A DNA stretch of 64,000 bases, taken from Mortierella alpina. Lineage: Eukaryota; Mortierellomycota; Mortierellomycetes; Mortierellales; Mortierellaceae. The translations under genes and the position numbers were made by a program. Of this stretch, positions 55,491 to 64,000 are shown piece after piece (positions within the stretch are counted from its first letter, which is position 1; each line of letters begins with the position of its first letter). The notes beneath the pieces were generated by a model. That model was not told where the DNA came from and searched no databases. It worked only from the letters and a program-made list of their open reading frames with translations. The DNA is taken from assembly GCA_029449245.1 (NCBI GenBank), contig JANATF010000003.1, positions 2,108,001 to 2,172,000 on the forward strand. The letters run 5' to 3'.

Positions 55491-57573
55491 ATGTTTTCCT
55501 TAAAAGTTCAGCCATTCAGTGCCTCTTTTCTTCGTTCACTGCGAATCGCCAGCTTCACTCCTGCCATCGTCCTTCGACAACACTTTGCGACTACAACAAT
55601 AGCTACGACAATGGCATCACCAACAAGCGACGCCAACAGCGCGACAGCTGCCGTCAAGAGAGAGCTTGAAACTTCTGCACCAGCACCTGCCGTTCCAGAG
55701 GCTGCCGTAGGAACCGACACTGTGGCCACGGAGGTGGAGACGCCAGGAGAAGATTCCGCTACTGGAGAGAGTGCCGCCAAGAAGCAGAGGGTCAAGATTG
55801 AGAAAGAGGATACATCGTCATACATGGGAACCCAGCGTAGCAAAGTGCGCGGCAATATCCGAGGAGCAGACAAATACAAAGGCAAGAGAAAGGATCCTTG
55901 GGGACCCGGAAGTCGCAATGCTGAGGATGCAGCCAAGGCTGCTGCTGTCACTTCGGAATCAACCATTGACGCAGACGCTAACGCCGACAACGATGGTGAG
56001 AAGGAGGCTAAAATCCCCAAGCGGAAAGTGGCGCTCTTGATGGGATACTGTGGAACCGGCTACCAGGGAATGCAGGTGTAAGACGTGTTGCGTTATACGG
56101 ACCCTCTATGCTTTGACAAAACAGCCCTCGCATGGACTACTATTGACTCAATGTGCTTTCTCCCATCGCCATCTGATCATAGCAATCCTAACGCCAAGAC
56201 GATTGAAGGAGAGCTATTCAAAGCCATGGTCCAGGCTGGAGCAGTTTCCAAGGACAATGCTGACGATATCAAGAAGGTTCGAACAGAAGCCTGAATAGAT
56301 GGGACACTCTGTTGTGGCTTGATTATCCACACGCGTGCTCATTCATCACGACTTGCTTTTTGCCACGGTCTTTATTAGGTCAGCATGATGCGATCGGCAA
56401 GAACCGATAAAGGAGTTCACGCTGCAGGAAACGTCGTGTCGCTCAAGATGATTGTGGATGTGGACGATATCATCGGAAAGGTCAACACTTGCTTGCCTGA
56501 GCAGATCCGTCTCTTTGGATATGTCCGCACGATGAACTCTTTCAACGCCAAGGTTCTATGCGATTCCCGCATCTACGAGTATCTGCTGCCTACCTATGTG
56601 TTCCTCCCTAGACCCGCTGTCCCTGAACGCACTGAGGCTCCTACAACTACAATCTTGAGAGAGGACGCGCCTGAGGGAAGCATGGCTTGGGATCAGAACG
56701 TTCACATCTCGACACCAGAGGAGATGGCAGAGAAGAGAAAATACCGCATTGATGAGGCGACATTAGCCAAAGTTCGCGAGGGATTTGCTGCTTATTGCGG
56801 CACCAAGAACTTCCACAACTTCACCATCGGCAAGAACTTTAAGGAGAAGACCTGCCAGCGGTTTATCATGACGTTCAATGTAAGCGATGCCTCTCTTGCC
56901 TGCAGAGTGGGCTGTAATCCCCACAGAGCATGAAGTAGCAACCGTGTCTTATGTGATATCAATGTTCCTCCTCTCGTTATAGGTGAGCGACCCCAAGATG
57001 ATCCAAGGAACCGAATGGCTCAGCTTGAAGGTTCATGGACAGTCGTTCATGCTTCACCAGATTCGTAAGATGGTGGGCTTGATCATTATGATGATCCGGA
57101 CCGATACGCCTCAAAAACTCATCCCTGAGACGTTCAAGGCTAACAAGATCAACATTCCCAAGGCCCCCAGTCTTGGTCTCTTGCTTGAGAGGGTAAGGGG
57201 ATACGTCAATGCATATGATATTTGGTTTGATAGTGCTAGTGCCCTCGCTAATGGCAGCTAGTTTTTTGTGTTTTAGCCCATGTTCAAGACGTACAACCGC
57301 AAGGTCGCAGCAACACACCAGCCTCTCGATTTTGAACCCTACGAGAAGGAAATGGACGCATTCAAGGAGAAGTACATTTATGAGGGCATCATCCATGAGG
57401 AGCTGACATTCAACCGATTTGACGAGTACCTTCAAATCCTGGATGGACATGCGGAAAAGTACAACTTTGGCTACTTGAACAAGGAAGGTATCATTCCTGA
57501 AGACGCGATCATTAAGCGCGGGGATACTCTTGAGGTCGCCGAGTCGGATGCAGAGTCGGATGCGTCATCGTAA
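55491..57573 (+). CDS. PUS1: tRNA pseudouridine synthase Pus1
   Basis: Five exons with the last joins at 56077/56183, 56276/56379, 56879/56983 and 57192/57277; stop at 57571-57573. Two in-frame starts are plausible: 55491 (MFSLKVQPFSASFLRSLRIA, a basic mitochondrial-type leader) and 55611 (MASPTSDAN). From the first, about 536 residues. The catalytic motif SARTDKGVHAAGN contains the essential Asp; other family blocks are KVALLMGYCGTGYQGMQV, NSFNAKVLCDSRIYEYLLP, FHNFTIGK and QSFMLHQIRKMVGLIIMMIR. Pus1 modifies U27/28, U34 and U36 of tRNAs and U44 of U2 snRNA. An Arg/Lys-rich linker with KEDTSSYMGTQRS precedes the core. The third-exon donor (gttcga) is unusual. Confidence 0.92.
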
Positions 57574-58707
57574 GTGACAACAGTGTCGAGTGGAACATTG
57601 GACTGTGCATATACATATACATAAAGCTGAGATGGGGATCACTTTGCAAGGATGCAATATCCCCTTGCATACGGAAGGCCGTCTAGCAAGATCATCGGAT
57701 TAAACAACCCATGCAGTGCACGGTGCCTACGAGTGAAACTTCAAAGATGGTTTATGGATGTTTCTGGTTAAGACTTGCGCGCTTCACCCAGAAGTGTACA
57801 TGTACATGTCGCATTTGTGGAGTGGGTGTTCTTTTGCAGCATGATGGAGTAAGCGCGGTTCCCCCAGTCATCTTGGGGAGCCCGATGAACAAGGGACGCG
57901 AGAGTGGGCACAAAGTGCATATTTAATTTACGAGAAAGCAAAGTATTGGTTCGACCAAATCTGCCGTCAAGGCGAAAGGTGTCCATCTCGCCACTTCTTG
58001 AATCGTGGTCCTGCAAGTGCACACCTTCCCCATTCACCTCCCACTCTCACTCTCTCATTCTTGCTTGTGCCTCTCGTCTACGTCAGCTGCTGTCCTGGAC
58101 ACCCCCCGCCCGCGGAATACACATACGACAGACATATTGTTTGGAAGAAGAGGGAAAAGAAGGGTAGCTGTGCTGTTTTGCTGCCTGTGTTTTCAATTTC
58201 CGCCCTGTTGCCTCCCCCCTCCTCCTCCCCAAGTCAGAAGAAAACAAAAAAAATCGCTCCTTTTTTTTCTTTTGTTTCCACATCTCTCCCATCGGCCACC
58301 CCTTCATCGTGTCTCATTCGCTCGCTCTCTTCTCCCTTCCCTTCCCTTCCCTTCCCTTCCCTCCCTCCAGGCACCCCTCCAGGCACCCCACCTGGCACCT
58401 CCACCTCTGCTCTCCTGTGGTAAGGCCTGCTGCGCATGATCAGCCAGATGATGTTTGCACCCGGGGAAAGGCGAGGCGACATGGCGAGAAGCGACAGACC
58501 GGACCGACCGCGTGCCCATGTCGCATTGCAAAGAATACAACATACAACACAACACACGCAGACAACAACAAAAAAAGAAGGAAAACAACAGGAGTGTCAA
58601 TGTGACCCATGGCCTTGGCTTTGCAGCTTGATTGTGTTTCTTGAACCTGACCACCCACACCCCCCCTACTCTTCCATCTCTGGACACACCCTAATCTTGT
58701 AGCGTGA
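57574..58707. other. Intergenic 1.1 kb upstream of VTS1
   Basis: No gene is supported. The part 58180-58440 is strongly pyrimidine-rich, with the CTTCC microsatellite described separately and a Cys-free set of overlapping frames. The ATG of VTS1 is at 58708, so most of the 58000-58700 stretch is probably promoter and 5' UTR. Confidence 0.45.
58329..58366. repeat. CTTCC microsatellite upstream of VTS1
   Basis: Four to six copies of cttcc, then a short tandem of ccaggcacccct-type units (58365-58400). It lies about 340 bases before the VTS1 start, on the sense strand pyrimidine-rich as in front of other genes here. Confidence 0.75.
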
Positions 58708-61700
58708 ATGGCAAGACGTCCTGTATCCGAGTCCTTTACCATGCTGACGGACCAAGGGAAGCAGTCGTTCGACCCGGCTGTCTCTTTCCAGCAGTCTGAC
58801 TATAGCCCGACCATGCTTCACCAGCAGCAGCAGCAACAGCAGCAACAGCAGTTACACTTTGCAACTGGTCACCAGCAGTTGAACCAGCAGCAAAAGCCTC
58901 AACCACATCAACAGCAGCAGTTTCATCGGGCTGCCAGACCAGCTTCAGAGATCCTGCCGCAGAATCATCATCTTCAGTTCCAGGCCAATGCCTTCCAGTC
59001 GCCTGAAGGTAAACAACACAATATGCATTAGCTGAAGGAACGCTTACCTGCGTTTGCAGTGCGCAGGGACCCAGTTGGGCGCGGTGTCACTTTTATTGCG
59101 AGTTGCTGATCCCAACCAATTATTCTCCTTCTTGCGTGTTGCCTCTTTTTCCTGCTCGCTGTCTGCCCTCTCTTCCTCGTTTGTCTCATGCGTCTCCTGC
59201 GTTCATGCGGTGCCGTGTCTTGATACCATCTCCAGCCGAGGCGATCGACAAGTGGTTTGAGGATCTGTCCCACTACGAACAAACCCTCGAGGAGATGGCA
59301 GTAGTGTCGTTGGACACCGTCTTCAAGGACGAGCTCTCGACAATTGAAGCCTGGTTCCGAGTTCTGTCAGAGGCAGAGAGAACAGCTGCGCTGTACTCGC
59401 TCCTGCAGCACTCGTCCCAGGTGCAGATCCGGTTCTTCATCACTGTCCTGCAGCAGATGGCCAAGAAAGACCCTGTGGGTGCTCTCCTGTCCCCGACGCA
59501 TACTGAGAAAGGTGAGTGTTCTGCTCTGTCGTCTCGTTTTAGTGTACAATTCCTTGACTTGTCGCTTTGGCATGCCTGGGCTTCCAGTCGGCTGTAGTGC
59601 AGATGAACTTAGGACCCTTCATTGCCCCTTTAATTTCCTCGTTCTAGATCCTGTGCAAAGTCAACTGCATGGTGCTATGGCCAAGGCTGAAATGGAAGCC
59701 AGCCAGCGACTTTTGAATGTGCTCCCGATCCAACCCCCCGCGTCCCTGGACAGACCCGTTGTCCACCGCCGACTCTACGATCGTCACTCGGTTACCATTG
59801 GAGAAAGTGAGGAGTACAACCGCATGTTTCGCAGGGACGGCAAACGAAACAGCATTGACTTTTTGGGCAGCAGGACCGCCACCTCAAACATCAACAACAG
59901 CAACAACAACAACAACAATACCAACGGCAACCTCAGCAGCGGCGTCGGCTCTGGCAGCAGCGCTCTTAACGGAAGCAACCCTGGTGGCCATTTGAATGGA
60001 GTGATTGGTAGCGGCAGCGCCTTATCAGAGGCGATTTCCGCGCGGGTGAATCAGTTTGGCAGGCCATCGCAAGGATCACTCAACCGCATTAGTGCGCCCA
60101 ATATGTTCAACAGTCGCCCAAAGTCTGTGCACGAAGGCGACACACCCTCCATGTTCTCGTCCAACTGGAACTTTGCTTCGTTAGGAGCCGCCCCTGTGCA
60201 CAGCACTAACAGCAACATGACCAGCGGTAATCTCTCGAGCTCCTCAGCCTCCTCATCCTCTTCGGCGGGTTCGCCAGGCAACATTGGCGACAGAACTTCG
60301 TTTGGACGTCCAAAGTCAGTTGGTGGCGCAGAGTGGATGCTCAGTGGGAATAGTGCATCGTCCAACACCAACAACGGCGTGAACAGCATCACCAACCATC
60401 GATCTCAGAGTGTAGCAGAGGGCTTGGACAAGCCCTGGATGCCGCTAATGATGTCGCCGCCCACAATGGGTGGGTTTCATAATGGCACCAATGGCACTGG
60501 ACACAATCTAGGTGCAGGCAGCGGATTCTCCAACTCATCGTCCTCTTCAGGTCTGGCTGTTGAGCGGCCAAAGTCCGTGACAGAGGTCGATCTTGCAAAG
60601 ATGAACATCTCGCAATGGGTCCACAACAATAACAAGGCGAACAACAACAACATCAACAACAACGGTGCTGGGCCTAGGTCCTTCACTCTTGAGGAGTTGA
60701 AGGCCAACAACCGTCGCAGGACGCTGCTTCGCCCGAGCGCCATCATCTCGAACGTACCGGTGACGGTCTTGGAAGGCGATGAGAAGCTGCTGAGCGCAAG
60801 TGCCAACACCTCGTCAATCAACATTGTCTCGACCATGTTTGACGAAGCAACTGGTTCCAGATCTGGATCTGGAACCGTGTCGGATCAGAATGCAGGCACA
60901 ACCCACGGAGCATCCCAGGACAGTGGATCGTCCATGTTCTCCTCGGCGCCATCGTTCTCGGCCTCGCAACCGTCCATCAACTCTTCCTATTCTCAGCAGC
61001 AGCAACAGCAGGCTGTGCAACAGTTGCAGAACCTCTCTCTTGACCCCATCGCAAACGGGCTCCGCAATGCTCAGCAGCAGCAGCAGCAATACCAGCCCCT
61101 TCCACGTCCCCCCTCCCAGCAGTCCAGATCTAGAGCCCCATCTCCCTTCAGCTCACCATTGCCGTCGCCCATCAAGTCAGGATTTCGCTCTCGACCGGTT
61201 TCGGGACCGACTTCCCCTCGCTTGCCTCCTGTTCAGCACGGGGCCGCTTGGGCGATGAGTGGTAATAACAGCCATCTTGCAAGCGATGGCAGTGCCATCA
61301 TTGTCCCCGCAGACTATAATCAGAAGAGGCACCTGTCTCCCCCGGGCCTTCAGCGTCCACGACAGCATACGCCTTCCGTTTTGGATGATGATTATCTGAG
61401 CGATACCAGTGACATCTCAAGCATTGGAATGAATGGTCACCATCACCATCATCACCATGGACGAGGAGGTTCCATCTCCAAGGAAAAGAAGCAGCCCGAA
61501 GGCGTTGACTTTGAACTCTTACAAGGTGAGATGGATGTTCTGTGCTTCTTGAGATCATCTCTTGAATTTTCTCATCCAGTGGCATTTGAAAACTAAGCTT
61601 TTGGTCATATTGTATTACCTCTTTGTGCATCTAGATACCCCTGCATGGTTGAGATCATTACGGCTCCATAAGTACAACAACATTTTTGAAGGAATGCAGT

Positions 61701-61938
61701 GGCGAGACATTGTGAACTTGTCGGATGGCGACCTAATTAACAAAGGCGTTGCAGCTCTGGGAGCTCGACGCAAGATGCTGAAGGTCTTTGAGCAAGTTCG
61801 CAAAGAGATGCTTTTGCAGGTAAGGTGTTCCTTTTATATTTTGTCCTGTGAGATCTTTAGGTTGGATCTAGTACACGCCATTATAGAATCCTATACTTAT
61901 TAGTCTTTTATTTTTATTTTTAGGGTATGGTTATTTAA
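58708..61938 (+). CDS. VTS1: Vts1/Smaug-type SAM-domain RNA-binding protein
   Basis: Exons: 58708-59008, 59236-59511, 59648-61525, 61635-61819 and 61924-61938, about 884 residues. A Gln-rich N-terminus ([14 protein letters not shown]) is followed by a conserved helical block ([38 protein letters not shown]), which is also near the start of yeast Vts1. A long disordered middle has Asn and Ser runs. The C-terminal SAM domain reads [20 protein letters not shown] then [18 protein letters not shown], the Vts1 form that binds the SRE hairpin CNGG. The last exon adds only GMVI and the stop. Vts1 recruits Ccr4-Not deadenylase to shorten and repress target mRNAs. Confidence 0.93.
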
Positions 61939-62458
61939 GGCCACTGGCGTGCAGAGTCTCTTGATGCAGACTCACATCGGCCCCTCATCAAAGGCGATTA
62001 AGGATGGTGCTAGAAGCGCTTGTTTATTCGACTTGAAAGAGGTGTTTCTTGTTAAATAAGTGCTGCAGGATACAAGCGTGGGGGAGCGAGGAGAGACAGA
62101 TGGCGCCGGAAGCGATCGAAATTGAAAAGGAGAACAGACAAGACCAAAGAAAAAAATGAATTGAAGAAATACGGGTCGATAGCCTTCCATAGTTCGATCG
62201 TAGCGTTCCTATTGTATATACGACAAAGCTCCTATCTATGATTCTGAGTCTACTGTGTGTGTGAACTCTTTAGCCTGTGTGCTGCTTTCCCCTAGTTGCG
62301 CAGCTCGCCTTTGGCGTATTTTGTCATCACAGCATCATCAAAACGTTTTACAGAAAAGTGCGCTTCGATCCACCTTTTGTTCTCCTTGCTTCTTGTCTGT
62401 TCCGCCTTCATTGACCTTTTTGCTGAGCAAATTTTTGAGACTCATTCCCAGACACACG
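61939..62458. other. Intergenic between VTS1 and the aldo-keto reductase pseudogene
   Basis: 520 bases holding VTS1 3' sequence and upstream sequence of the pseudogene. No gene, RNA or repeat is recognised. Confidence 0.45.
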
Positions 62459-63878
<1,420 letters not shown>

Positions 63879-64000
63879 GATGGGATATTGCGCGCGCCCT
63901 GACGTGGTTTGGCTCTCAAGCGCCAGAAATAAACATTTTCTGGACTGACCTATTTAAAAGATGCCGTTTGTTTCCCATGCTTCCATCGAGCTTGACTCTT
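63879..64000. other. Window end, nothing recognised
   Basis: About 120 bases after the pseudogene stop with no coding signal. Confidence 0.5.

Overview
The window is a gene-dense piece of a filamentous-fungus nuclear genome. Genes carry many short GT-AG introns (mostly about 50-110 nt), and nuclear-encoded mitochondrial genes are present, including a complex I subunit (NDUFA12). The fungal markers are an Osh3-type GOLD-PH-ORD protein, a Vts1 SAM protein, a Tps2-type trehalose phosphatase and an Rrt8/EI24 membrane protein. They sit next to genes I associate more with animals and early-diverging fungi than with Dikarya: HROB, ALKBH6, ZNF277, an SLC35F5-like and an SLC35F3/4-like carrier, and YbeY. 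My inference is an early-diverging Mucoromycota or Mortierellomycota-type fungus; species is not determinable here.

Left part (1-7.3 kb): the 3' end of a polytopic membrane protein, a second unrecognised polytopic membrane protein, then a tandem pair of secreted chymotrypsin-fold serine proteases with the same intron plan. From 7.6 to 15.5 kb lie housekeeping genes: NC2-alpha (minus), LSM8 (plus), the ribosome-recycling ATPase RLI1/ABCE1 (minus), an inosine-uridine nucleoside hydrolase (minus) and the copper chaperone ATX1 (plus). From 16.7 to 29 kb come an MFS transporter, YbeY, CDK7/Kin28 head-to-head with ZNF277, an Rrt8-like EI24 protein, an SLC35F5-like carrier and NDUFA12.

From 29 to 40 kb are a HROB homologue, a second SLC35F-type carrier, a GYF-domain protein and a small secreted Ala-rich helical protein. 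From 40.8 to 52.6 kb, all on the minus strand, are trehalose-6-phosphate synthase/phosphatase, a mitochondrial methionine aminopeptidase, a doubtful cysteine-rich locus and an Osh3-like protein. From 53 to 64 kb, on the plus strand, are ALKBH6, an intergenic 97-bp direct repeat, PUS1 with two possible starts, VTS1 and a decayed aldo-keto reductase pseudogene.

There is no operon logic, CRISPR, rRNA or recognisable intact transposon. Exon joins were worked out by eye from splice-site consensus and reading phase, and I give them because several genes (two-codon first exon, 14-20 nt microexons) are easy to mis-model. I found no convincing new multi-gene system. The most unusual items are the fungal HROB gene, the protease pair with its non-trypsin specificity pocket, the secreted helical-repeat protein and the two orphan membrane proteins.
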